Both the position numbers and the translations under genes were made by a program. From positions 155,393-219,392 of IMG/VR virus record IMGVR_UViG_3300033984_000473: a stretch of DNA of 64,000 bases; one strand, given 5' to 3'. Under the pieces are notes generated by a model, which had not been told where the DNA came from, made no database searches, and saw only the letters and a list, made by a program, of their open reading frames with translations. This DNA comes from a virus. This document shows, in pieces, positions 8,849-15,798 of the stretch (within the stretch, counting starts at the first letter, position 1; every line of letters starts with the position of its first letter).

Positions 8849-8903
8849 AATTTTATTTTTTCTACAAATATACGAATTAATTCGACTGATTGCAAGTTTT
8901 TGA

Positions 8904-8997
8904 GCAGAAAAGAGGAATCGAACCTCTGAATCTTCACGTAGTCATACGATTTTTTCTCCCTTGGAATTGGGTGTTTTACCAACTAAACTATTTCTGC
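8904..8997 (-). tRNA. Atypical tRNA, Gly(UCC)-like
   Basis: Acceptor (GCAGAAA/TTTCTGC), D arm and T arm (AGAGG/CCTCT) are intact. The anticodon hairpin has only CCC/GGG with an 8-base loop containing TTCC, and about 30 bases with a CGTA-TGAC-TACG hairpin lie before the T arm. The 5' half resembles the tRNA-Gly(UCC) at 10906. It may be degenerate or interrupted. Confidence 0.6.
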
Positions 8998-9049
8998 ATG
9001 TAACAAAGTGAGCGTAGCCACGTTCCTGTTTTATTTCATCATTTATCTT

Positions 9050-9664
9050 TTATAGAGTATTTTTGTTTTTGTTTTTAATAATATTGGTTCTAATTGCTGC
9101 TTCTCTCATTTTTTCTCTAGCTTCTTCAGATAATACTCTTTTACCACCAACTAGTTTGCTTTTAACTAAATTTGATAGTTTAATTTTTTGTTCTTTACCA
9201 TCTTCAGAATCCCAATAATTTGTGATTTGTTTAGACATAAATTCTTTATATTCATCACCTCTTTCGAATAAACCACCATTAGGTATAAATCGACCATCTG
9301 AAATTGCTTTTTTTATCGAAGAACTTAAATTTTGCTTGTGTTCTTCAGTCCACAAATAATTAATAACACCTTCACCACCATCAGTTAAATTTAATAATGG
9401 TCCAGTTTTAATATCACGTCTTCCAATTTTCTTAATCATCAGTTTTTCAAATTCTAACGCTTCTAATTCATTTTCAGTTGTTAATATTTTTTCATAAAAT
9501 ATTTCAGAATCTTTATTAATCATCTGTCTAATTTTAGATAAAACTGGTGATTTTAATTTGGTTCTTTTAGCTCGTCTGTAATGTTCATACATTCGTAATT
9601 TAGAACCCTTTCCAACATAAAATGGTGTTTCACCATCTTTTAAAACATAAACATAATACTCCAT
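9050..9664 (-). CDS. GIY-YIG homing endonuclease
   Basis: A 204-residue protein with an N-terminal GIY-YIG domain (EYYVYVLKDGETPFYVGKGS, then Arg in LRMYEHYRRAKR and Glu in EKILTTENELEAL). The C-terminal part carries basic DNA-binding repeats (LSEEAREKMREAAI, NUMOD3-like). It lies between tRNA genes and has a late-type ATATTTATA box about 45 bases upstream. Probably a free-standing mobile endonuclease. Confidence 0.9.
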   Translation of the reverse strand: MEYYVYVLKDGETPFYVGKGSKLRMYEHYRRAKRTKLKSPVLSKIRQMINKDSEIFYEKILTTENELEALEFEKLMIKKIGRRDIKTGPLLNLTDGGEGVINYLWTEEHKQNLSSSIKKAISDGRFIPNGGLFERGDEYKEFMSKQITNYWDSEDGKEQKIKLSNLVKSKLVGGKRVLSEEAREKMREAAIRTNIIKNKNKNTL

Positions 9665-9912
9665 AATTTTCTACTTTATCTTAACTTATACCCGTTAGAT
9701 ATAAATATCTTGATATTTTGAAAAAGCCACTACCCGTCTATCATCGCAATCCAAGTTCCCTTGCTAAGACTGTATGTGTTGCACCCCGTGTTGCGGTAGT
9801 AATAACGATACTTCGTTGACAGTCCCACTTTTAGGCCTTCGTAGGTATCTCCTACCTCTTGGAGAGATGTCGTGAACTTCCTCTGTTGCCAGCGATGAAT
9901 CCTCTTTCTTTG
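9665..9912 (-). other. Non-coding stretch with RNA-like structure
   Basis: About 250 bases, less AT-rich than the surroundings, with several small inverted repeats: GTAGG/CCTAC, ACGA/TCGT and a longer-range GACTGT/ACAGTC pair. No convincing ORF with a start. The ATATTTATA box for the GIY-YIG gene lies at its left end. It could be a structured RNA, but I do not recognise the family. Confidence 0.4.
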
Positions 9913-10284
9913 TTATTCTATTTCTATTTTTTTAATCATTTCAAATGGTAAAAAACCATCCAACCTTGTTTCAGCTACATCAGCAAAATATGGCAAGTCT
10001 TCCAAATAGAACTCACCCATTGTAAAGTTGATACATAGGAACTTCCCTTTGGTAGCATCCCATTTAGCCACATGACCAGCTCTCCATCTATGACCGTTGT
10101 AATAAGCACCATCAATAAGGTTTTCTTTAGGTATCATAACAGCAACCATTCTAATCAAACGATTAGCTTCCTTGATATCTTCATCTTTTCTTCTTAATTC
10201 AGCTTCAATCATAGCATCGTTAATCTTATCAGCTTTTTCTTTACCGACAACTTCTACCAACTTATTATAATGTTCTGTTTTCAT
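9913..10284 (-). CDS. Hypothetical protein (123 aa)
   Basis: Helical N-terminus, then a compact domain (YYNGHRWRAGHVAKWD...FTMGEFYLEDLPYFADV). No known family. A TACCTTTG box ends only 4 bases before the ATG, so the mRNA is probably leaderless. Confidence 0.75.
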   Translation of the reverse strand: MKTEHYNKLVEVVGKEKADKINDAMIEAELRRKDEDIKEANRLIRMVAVMIPKENLIDGAYYNGHRWRAGHVAKWDATKGKFLCINFTMGEFYLEDLPYFADVAETRLDGFLPFEMIKKIEIE

Positions 10285-10288
10285 AATA

Positions 10289-10296
10289 CAAAGGTA
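10289..10296 (-). promoter_or_regulatory. -7 box giving a likely leaderless mRNA
   Basis: TACCTTTG, then TATT, then ATG. With the Bacteroidota -7 geometry the transcript should begin at or within a base or two of the start codon. Confidence 0.65.
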
Positions 10297-10338
10297 TTAA
10301 ATTAATTTGATATAAACAACTAATATCGTAATAAAGCT

Positions 10339-10381
10339 AAAAAATGTATAATAAACCAATAAGCTTTATTATACATTTTTT
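10339..10381. terminator. Strong bidirectional terminator of the first tRNA array
   Basis: A 17-bp stem (AAAAAATGTATAATAAA with its complement) and a 9-base loop, with A/T runs on both sides. It lies right after the last tRNA of the array. Confidence 0.85.
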
Positions 10382-10410
10382 ACTTTATCGTTCTAGTAAT
10401 CAAGTACTTG

Positions 10411-10485
10411 TGCATCCACTGGGGCTCGAACCCAGACAGCCCATATTAAAAGTATGGTGCCTTATTCCATTTTGGCTATAGATGC
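10411..10485 (-). tRNA. tRNA-Lys(UUU)
   Basis: Cloverleaf with anticodon stem CCATA/TATGG and loop CTTTTAA; discriminator A; CCA not encoded. Confidence 0.93.
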
Positions 10486-10498
10486 TTTGTTAATCTAG

Positions 10499-10570
10499 TA
10501 GCCCCAACGGGAATCGAACCCATTTCCCCCCGTTAAAAGCGGGGTGCATCGCCATCAATGCTTTGAAGCC
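10499..10570 (-). tRNA. tRNA-Lys(UUU), second copy
   Basis: Anticodon stem CCCCG/CGGGG, loop CTTTTAA. The acceptor stem uses several G-U pairs. Body sequence differs from the first Lys gene. Confidence 0.85.
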
Positions 10571-10674
10571 ATAGTTGTAACTATCCCTTCAACGCATTGA
10601 AAGGCAGTTACTGTTTACTCTTTATGTTCTTTATTGTTTTCATATCTTTATTTTAAATCAATTTTTTTTATTTG

Positions 10675-10750
10675 GCCTCCCAGAAGGATTCGAACCTTCC
10701 ATCCATAAGCCCCCACTGGGCTCCGCTTTTCCTACTAAGCTATGGGACGC
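10675..10750 (-). tRNA. tRNA-like, possible His(GUG)
   Basis: T arm GAAGG/CCTTC and D arm are good. Anticodon stem GAGCC/GGCTT with loop CAGTGGG would put GUG in place but with A instead of U at position 33. An extra G(-1):C73 pair, as in tRNA-His, is present, with one mismatch in the acceptor. Two better His genes exist at 54761 and 55548. Confidence 0.6.
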
Positions 10751-10758
10751 ATATTTTG

Positions 10759-10830
10759 AGCGGGAGATGGGGTTCGAACCCACGACCCTCTGGTTGGTAA
10801 CCAAATGCTCTACCACTGAGCTACTCCCGC
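10759..10830 (-). tRNA. tRNA-Gly(ACC)
   Basis: Acceptor GCGGGAG/CTCCCGC with discriminator U, typical of Gly. Stem TTTGG/CCAGA and loop TTACCAA give anticodon ACC, a rare A34 form for glycine. Confidence 0.85.
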
Positions 10831-10905
10831 AATTTTACCCAGAATCGTTTAACTGGGTGATAGTTAGCATGACTATCTTCGCTACATGCAACGATTTTTA
10901 CTTTG

Positions 10906-10978
10906 AGCAGAAGACGGGGCTCGAACCCGCAACATCCAGCTTGGAAGGCTAGCACTCTACCAATTGAGCTACTTCTGC
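10906..10978 (-). tRNA. tRNA-Gly(UCC)
   Basis: Acceptor GCAGAAG/CTTCTGC, loop CTTCCAA, discriminator U. Confidence 0.93.
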
Positions 10979-11094
10979 ATTAATAACGTCAGTAGGACTT
11001 AAAGGGAACCACTCATCTTTATCCCTTCATCAATGGGTCATTATCCCATATTTGGCGTAATCCATACATTGCTGCACGTCTATCCTACTTTTTG

Positions 11095-11167
11095 AGCCTC
11101 AAGTCGGATTCGAACCAACGACATCTTGTTTACAAAACAAGTGCTCTACCAACTGAGCTATTGAGGC
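11095..11167 (-). tRNA. tRNA-Thr(UGU)
   Basis: Anticodon stem CTTGT/ACAAG, loop TTTGTAA; complete cloverleaf. Confidence 0.93.
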
Positions 11168-11179
11168 ATTTTAAATTAG

Positions 11180-11253
11180 AGCTCTGTGACGGTATCGAAC
11201 CGACTCTATTCTGGGTTACAAATCCAGTGCACCACCTCTTGTGCGTACAGAGC
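11180..11253 (-). tRNA. tRNA-Thr(UGU), second copy
   Basis: Acceptor GCTCTGT/ACAGAGC, loop TTTGTAA. The last anticodon-stem pair is an A-C mismatch. Different body from the neighbouring Thr gene. Confidence 0.82.
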
Positions 11254-11321
11254 ATTGTAATTTTTATTGTCCACTTGAAAAGCCAAGTTCTGGTCAAAAA
11301 TTTAAAATCTACCCTAACGAG

Positions 11322-11403
11322 TGGGGCCGATAGGATTCGAACCTACTCAGCTTACGCAACGGTGTTACAGACCGCCCCAACTCTCCAACTTTGGCGAGAC
11401 CCC
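11322..11403 (-). tRNA. tRNA-Tyr(GUA)
   Basis: Class II tRNA with extended variable arm; anticodon stem GCGGT/ACCGT, loop CTGTAAC; discriminator A. Confidence 0.88.
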
Positions 11404-11459
11404 ATTTTTGATTTTTTGTCTAGCATTTTCCAGAAATCAATAAAACTACATACTCGCCA

Positions 11460-11542
11460 GTGGGCCTAGAGGGACTCGAACCCCCACGTCTTTCAAACTT
11501 GGGCTACAACCAAGCGAGCCAGCCAATTGCTCAATAGACCCA
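11460..11542 (-). tRNA. tRNA-Tyr(GUA)-like, second copy
   Basis: Acceptor TGGGTCT/AGGCCCA, anticodon stem CTTGG/CCAAG, loop TTGTAGC giving GUA; 12-base variable region. Isotype rests on the anticodon only. Confidence 0.78.
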
Positions 11543-11617
11543 TTAAGAACAGAGTGATATTTTGGTTCAAATTAAAAGTTTGTTTTTGTTTACTTGCTGA
11601 AATCACTCTTTATCTCT

Positions 11618-11691
11618 GTTGTCCTACTAGGATTCGAACCTAGACGGACTGGCTCAAAACCAGTAATGCTAACCGTTACATTATAGGACAA
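11618..11691 (-). tRNA. tRNA-Gln(UUG)
   Basis: Acceptor TTGTCCT/AGGACAA, stem ACTGG/CCAGT, loop TTTTGAG. Confidence 0.9.
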
Positions 11692-11758
11692 TAATTCTAA
11701 TTCTACGCAGACACTTACATCGTATGGGCCCCTATGAATCAGTAACAGTCTCTTCTCG

Positions 11759-11846
11759 TCTAGATAACGGGACTCGAACCCGCATAATGCTTTTAAACAA
11801 TTCTCGATTCCAAATCGAGTCGGCTTCCAATTGCCTTCATATCTAG
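11759..11846 (-). tRNA. tRNA with UGG in the loop and long variable arm
   Basis: Acceptor CTAGATA/TATCTAG, stem CTCGA/TCGAG, loop TTTGGAA (UGG, Pro). A variable region of about 19 bases is unusual for Pro and would suit a Ser-type tRNA. Isotype uncertain. Confidence 0.65.
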
Positions 11847-11857
11847 TTAATTATCAG

Positions 11858-11930
11858 TCTAAATGGCAAGATTCGAACTTGCGGTCTCTACGGTCCAAGT
11901 GTAGCGGATTTCCAACTTTCCCACATCTAG
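11858..11930 (-). tRNA. tRNA-Pro(UGG)
   Basis: Acceptor CTAGATG/CATTTAG, loop CTTGGAC, normal 5-base variable region. One mismatch at the end of the anticodon stem. Confidence 0.82.
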
Positions 11931-11944
11931 TTAATTTTTGAACA

Positions 11945-11979
11945 TAAAAAAACCCAGTCTAGATTTCTCTAACTGGGTT
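11945..11979 (-). terminator. Leader terminator before the first tRNA array
   Basis: AACCCAGT...ACTGGGTT stem followed by a T run on the minus strand. It lies between the 34-codon leader ORF and the first tRNA, as in an attenuator. Confidence 0.8.
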
Positions 11980-12005
11980 GTATAAATTAATACTTGCGTA
12001 CTTTT

Positions 12006-12110
12006 CTATCCTACAATCACATCCTTCAACATGACATACCCAGTCGTCCCGTTAGGCGTTCCGCCTTTAGGTTGATACTGTTTCGTTTGATATGTTGCTG
12101 TTGTTTTCAT
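12006..12110 (-). CDS. Short leader ORF (34 aa)
   Basis: ATG at 12110, 34 codons, TAG stop; product starts MKTTATYQTKQYQPKGGTP. It sits between the tRNA-array promoter and an intrinsic terminator, the same position as the short ORFs at 26568, 28781 and 55975. It could be a leader peptide or a tiny functional protein. Confidence 0.6.
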   Translation of the reverse strand: MKTTATYQTKQYQPKGGTPNGTTGYVMLKDVIVG

Positions 12111-12143
12111 AATTTTTTGTTTGTTGAGTTTTACCTCGTTGTT

Positions 12144-12205
12144 TATAAATATACTCTTATTCTTAAAAGTTACACAAAGGTACTACATTTATTTTGATTT
12201 GTCAA
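12144..12205 (-). promoter_or_regulatory. Dual promoter of tRNA array 1
   Basis: TTGAC (12201-12205), 18-base spacer, TACCTTTG (12175-12182), then the conserved leader AACTTTTAAGAATAAGAG and a late-type TATTTATA (12144-12151). The same block precedes the arrays at 26.7, 28.9 and 56.2 kb. Confidence 0.8.
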
Positions 12206-12210
12206 GTTTT

Positions 12211-12645
12211 TTATGACTTTTTTTTAATTTTTTTTTGTTTTTTAATCTCATCCCTTATGTTTGCTGCTATTTCGTAGTCTTCATTCTCTACAGCTTCAGC
12301 TAATTTTTCATCTAATGTTTTTTCTAAGACAGGTTTTTCTGGTTTTATCGTTGTATATGGAATGTCAACCATCACCACTTTTACCAATTCACCACCAAAA
12401 GCATACCATACTCTTTTCTCAAAATGGAAACCATCTTCTTCAAATGTCTCTATCTTGTCTGGCTCACCTAATTGCTCATCAATACTATCGATGTGTTCGA
12501 TGTTATCAAGCATGTTGATAAGTCCTTTGATTTGTTCTTCTTTTTCAGCATCGAATTCTTTATTCTTAGCATCTTTTCTTAAAATCTTTTTTTTATTGTT
12601 CTTCCCTAAGAAGTCATTAAAAAGGTCGTCAAATTTATCTGTCAT
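12211..12645 (-). CDS. UVR-domain protein
   Basis: A 144-residue charged protein. Its C-terminus holds a UVR motif (LDEKLAEAVENEDYEIAANI plus RDEIKK), the UvrB-UvrC interaction helix pair also found in Clp/McsA-type partners. I start at 12645 (MTDKFDDLF) because the longer frame runs back through the upstream membrane-protein gene. The start overlaps that gene by 11 bases. May tether to a host repair or protease complex. Confidence 0.75.
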   Translation of the reverse strand: MTDKFDDLFNDFLGKNNKKKILRKDAKNKEFDAEKEEQIKGLINMLDNIEHIDSIDEQLGEPDKIETFEEDGFHFEKRVWYAFGGELVKVVMVDIPYTTIKPEKPVLEKTLDEKLAEAVENEDYEIAANIRDEIKKQKKIKKKS

Positions 12646-13084
12646 TTTTTTTGATTTTATTTGTAATTTTTGTGTGCGTTTCTTTCGCATGATACTTAAA
12701 CAATTCAACTACGTTTATTCTATATAGATACATAAAAATACCAAAGAATGTTCCAGCCAAAGCATACATGATGCTCATTGTCATCCAGTAATCATTTGTT
12801 AATTGCATGATACCATATACTACGATATCATAACCCAATGGGTTTAAAAATAACGCTAACGTTATCAATAAGTTTCCTATTGCTTGTTTTCCTATTTTAA
12901 AGAAGACATAAGACAATAAAAATGATAGGAATGCCAACCCATAAAGAACGTGCATTGTACTCCAATAGTCGTTTGTTAACTGTGTCAGTTTGTAAACTAA
13001 AATGTCGAACCCAAACGGGTTTAGAAAAGTCGCTATCATCAGACATGCTGTCCCTATCGCTTTTCTCGTTACTATTCTCTTCAC
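12635..13084 (-). CDS. Membrane protein with internal duplication
   Basis: A 149-residue protein with about four transmembrane segments in two homologous halves: FLNPFGFDILVYKLTQLTND and FLNPLGYDIVVYGIMQLTND, each followed by a YW-TM helix. The tandem duplication is obvious at the protein level. The C-terminal tail is basic. Function unknown. Confidence 0.8.
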   Translation of the reverse strand: MKRIVTRKAIGTACLMIATFLNPFGFDILVYKLTQLTNDYWSTMHVLYGLAFLSFLLSYVFFKIGKQAIGNLLITLALFLNPLGYDIVVYGIMQLTNDYWMTMSIMYALAGTFFGIFMYLYRINVVELFKYHAKETHTKITNKIKKNDR

Positions 13085-13190
13085 TATCCATTTTGTTTTA
13101 TTTTAGGACATATCCCACACTCTCAATTAAATGTACGACATCTTATTTTCTAGAACAAGGTAATGCGAATCAACTCATTACCAGTTTAAA

Positions 13191-13376
13191 TTACTTTACA
13201 GAATCTTTTGCTACCTTAGCGGTATCAACAGAAGTAGCTGTAGTGTCAACCTTAACTGAATCAGTAGCAACAGCTGTAGAATCAGTAGCAGTTGCATCAG
13301 TAGCTGTTGCATCGTTTTTACATGAAGTAAAAGATACTGCTACTAATAAAGCTAATGCGAAAATCATTTTTTTCAT
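13191..13376 (-). CDS. Small lipoprotein (61 aa)
   Basis: Signal peptide with lipobox (LLVAVSFTSC), then a short Ala/Thr/Asp/Val repeat region (TDATATDSTAVATDSVKVD). Exported and lipidated. A late-type TATTTATA box lies about 20 bases upstream, suggesting late expression; possible role at the outer membrane. Confidence 0.75.
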   Translation of the reverse strand: MKKMIFALALLVAVSFTSCKNDATATDATATDSTAVATDSVKVDTTATSVDTAKVAKDSVK

Positions 13377-13434
13377 CTTGTCTTTGTTTTTGTTTATAAA
13401 TATGTTATTTTTTGGTTTTATTGGTACCCCACCA

Positions 13435-13755
13435 TTACTTTAAATACTTTCTAAATGCAAAGATACTCCTGGATTTAAGATAAGTCAAGTTATTTTCGTT
13501 GGCATAAGCCTCTTTTTCAAAAGAAATATTCACATATCCAACTCGATACAACGCTATCAAATACCACACATAAAATGGTAAGATTCCCAGCTCCAATTGC
13601 TGCATTAAATGAATCTTTTCGTGATTTATTAGCTCTGGATATATATCACTTGCATCACCTATAAATATGAAGGGAAAGAAAGCTAACCCTCTTATCCCCT
13701 CACTATTCAATACCCATTCAAAGAATCGAATGGCTCTTCTACTTACTACTATCAT
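13435..13755 (-). CDS. Membrane-associated HExxH-type protein
   Basis: A 106-residue protein with an NHEKIHLMQQLELG segment, an HExxH zinc-binding pattern, flanked by hydrophobic stretches. Too short for a classical metalloprotease, though small membrane minigluzincin-like proteins have this layout. Its start overlaps the stop of the ABC ATPase gene by one base, so it is the last gene of the transporter operon. Confidence 0.65.
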   Translation of the reverse strand: MIVVSRRAIRFFEWVLNSEGIRGLAFFPFIFIGDASDIYPELINHEKIHLMQQLELGILPFYVWYLIALYRVGYVNISFEKEAYANENNLTYLKSRSIFAFRKYLK

Positions 13756-14576
13756 TATGATTTAAGTAGCAATTCTTTCATGTCTTTTACCAACTCTCTA
13801 TGTCCACTACCATATGGTTCCCACGCCAACCCCATTGCTTTAAGGTCGTAGTGTTTAACTATCGTTGAATACGATGTTTCACCTTCTGGAAACCCAACAA
13901 TATAAATACTATCAGCCAATTCAGCAGCAAGTCTTAAATCGTGTGTCGAAAAAATAATCGTATTGTATTCATTGCTTTTACCAATTCTAACAAATGATTC
14001 TTTCACTTTTTCGATGTTACCAACATCCAACCCAGAGAACGGTTCATCCAAAATCATAAAGTGTTTAGATGAAAGCATTTGCTCAATGATTGCAGTTCTT
14101 TGTCTTTGACCACCAGATAATTCACAAGAATATTTGTCTTTGTGTTCCAACAATCCCCAATCAGTTAGATACTCTTTAATCTGAGCCTCTTTTTCAGCCT
14201 TTGTAAGCGTTGATTTTCTCAAAGCATACTCACAAATCTGTGTGATGGTTTTGTGTCTAAAAAGGGTGTATTTTTGGTCTACAAACCCTATGTCGCCCTC
14301 TGACAAGTTCTTTGCATCGTCAGCAACATCGGTAGTTAAGTCACTAATAAGCATTTGACCACTTAATGGCTTCAATAAACCAGTTAGTGTTTTGAATAAG
14401 GTAGATTTACCTCTACCAGAACGACCAATAAAAGCAATTACTTGCCCAGTTGATTCATGTCCTTGTCTTATGATGTCTTTTTCTTCAAAAGAAACATCTT
14501 TAAGGATTGTTTTTCCATCGTAACCAGCACTTAGGTCTTTAACGTATAATAACGTTTGTTCAGCTTTATAACTCAT
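13755..14576 (-). CDS. ABC transporter ATP-binding protein
   Basis: A 273-residue ATPase with Walker A (GRSGRGKST), Q-loop, signature LSGGQRQRT, Walker B (FMILDEPFSGLD) and switch His (STHDLR). Closest in style to the SsuB/TauB/NrtD importers for nitrate, sulfonate or taurine. It lies 3 bases after the permease gene. A full importer on a phage is unusual. Confidence 0.93.
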   Translation of the reverse strand: MSYKAEQTLLYVKDLSAGYDGKTILKDVSFEEKDIIRQGHESTGQVIAFIGRSGRGKSTLFKTLTGLLKPLSGQMLISDLTTDVADDAKNLSEGDIGFVDQKYTLFRHKTITQICEYALRKSTLTKAEKEAQIKEYLTDWGLLEHKDKYSCELSGGQRQRTAIIEQMLSSKHFMILDEPFSGLDVGNIEKVKESFVRIGKSNEYNTIIFSTHDLRLAAELADSIYIVGFPEGETSYSTIVKHYDLKAMGLAWEPYGSGHRELVKDMKELLLKS

Positions 14577-14579
14577 AGT

Positions 14580-15350
14580 TTAGTAATTTGAATATCTAAA
14601 GATTAATTTTCTTAATTTTGTGATAATGAAGTCTAAGGTTAAACCTACAACTACGATTATGATTTGCAATGCGATTACTTTACCAGCATCACCTAACTTA
14701 TCATTGTTCTTGATAAGGAATCCAAGTCCACCAGCGGCCACAAGGATAGATTCAACGGTTACAAGCATCATCCATACGATTGCCAAGTTTTGTCTAACCA
14801 ACTCAAATACGTAGTCAATACGACCTTTGATTACAACTTCCCATAAACATTCCCATCTGCTGCAACCTAATGTCCTAGCGTGGTCGAATTCTTCTTCTGG
14901 AATATCTTTAATCATTTGCATAAGACTTGTGGTTAAGAATGTTGTCATAAAAACAACAAGAACCCAGACTTGAAGTGTTCTAGCATCATTGATAAGAATT
15001 GCAATGTAAAATGCGATACCAGTCAAAGGTAGATATCTAAGCTTAGATATGAATGTACCAACTGGTTTAAAGAAAGGAATTGCAGATGAATAAGCAAACA
15101 TAAGTGAAATCACGATGGAAATCATTACAGCTTGACTACATAACCAAATTGAACTTGCAATGTGAACGACCAACCCATCGGCCCAAAGGTCTTTTAACCC
15201 ATGCAATACTTGTAGTGGTGTTGGGAAAAGGTGAGTATCACCAAAACTGTTAAGTCCCCAAAACGTTAATAGAATTACTAACCATGATGTCAGTATTGTC
15301 GTTTTACTAGAACCTTTAAGATTCTCAAACGGTTTAAATAATCTTTTCAT
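14580..15350 (-). CDS. ABC transporter permease
   Basis: A 256-residue inner-membrane protein with about six transmembrane segments and the EAA loop that docks the ATPase (EEEFDHARTLGCSRWECLWE). Belongs to the SsuC/TauC-like binding-protein-dependent permeases. It directly follows the gene at 15351 and precedes the ATPase. Confidence 0.9.
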   Translation of the reverse strand: MKRLFKPFENLKGSSKTTILTSWLVILLTFWGLNSFGDTHLFPTPLQVLHGLKDLWADGLVVHIASSIWLCSQAVMISIVISLMFAYSSAIPFFKPVGTFISKLRYLPLTGIAFYIAILINDARTLQVWVLVVFMTTFLTTSLMQMIKDIPEEEFDHARTLGCSRWECLWEVVIKGRIDYVFELVRQNLAIVWMMLVTVESILVAAGGLGFLIKNNDKLGDAGKVIALQIIIVVVGLTLDFIITKLRKLIFRYSNY

Positions 15351-15677
15351 TTAATCTTTTTTAAGTGTTAATTTATATGCTTCTCGGTCTTTAATCATTT
15401 TTTGTCTAAGTGCTTCCAAATCCACTTCTTTCTTTTTGGCTCTTGTAGAACCTTTAAAAGGTGTTCTTTCGATGATTGTGATTTGACGTTCAACTTTTAC
15501 AATTGTTCTCATGCCATTCTTATCACCACATCTTTCTAAGATATCGGTAACACCATCAATAGTTTTGTAAGCTTTTGCTTTTAACTCATTATGAGTATAA
15601 GAAAATTCATAGTTTGGTTGCTCATCAGCATAAAAACCTTTATTTTCTACATGTCCTAAAAATCTAGTTTCTTTCAT
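15351..15677 (-). CDS. Hypothetical protein (108 aa)
   Basis: A soluble, basic protein with no known domain, placed directly before the permease with no spacing. A TACCTTTG box at about 15704-15711 makes it the first gene of the permease/ATPase transcript, after the terminator at 15747. Confidence 0.7.
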   Translation of the reverse strand: MKETRFLGHVENKGFYADEQPNYEFSYTHNELKAKAYKTIDGVTDILERCGDKNGMRTIVKVERQITIIERTPFKGSTRAKKKEVDLEALRQKMIKDREAYKLTLKKD

Positions 15678-15746
15678 TTTTAAGTGTTTTATAATTTCTA
15701 CCTAACAAAGGTACAACTAATATTTTATATAACCAAATATTTTACA

Positions 15747-15779
15747 TAAAAAAAATCCCTAACTATGTGTTAAGGATTT
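15747..15779 (-). terminator. Intrinsic terminator
   Basis: AAATCC...GGATTT with inner TAAC/GTTA pairs and a T run on the minus strand, just after the binding-protein/OmpA gene. It separates that gene from the permease operon. Confidence 0.8.
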
Positions 15780-15798
15780 TTGTAAGTTTATGTTTCTG

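Noticed and set aside
10767-11469. Plus-strand frames containing repeated short peptides across the tRNA array
   Set aside because: They are translations of the complement of tRNA T arms and acceptors, with no promoter or start context.
12646-12708. N-terminal extension of the UVR-domain gene
   Set aside because: Overlaps the end of the membrane-protein gene in another frame; ATG 12645 fits coupling.
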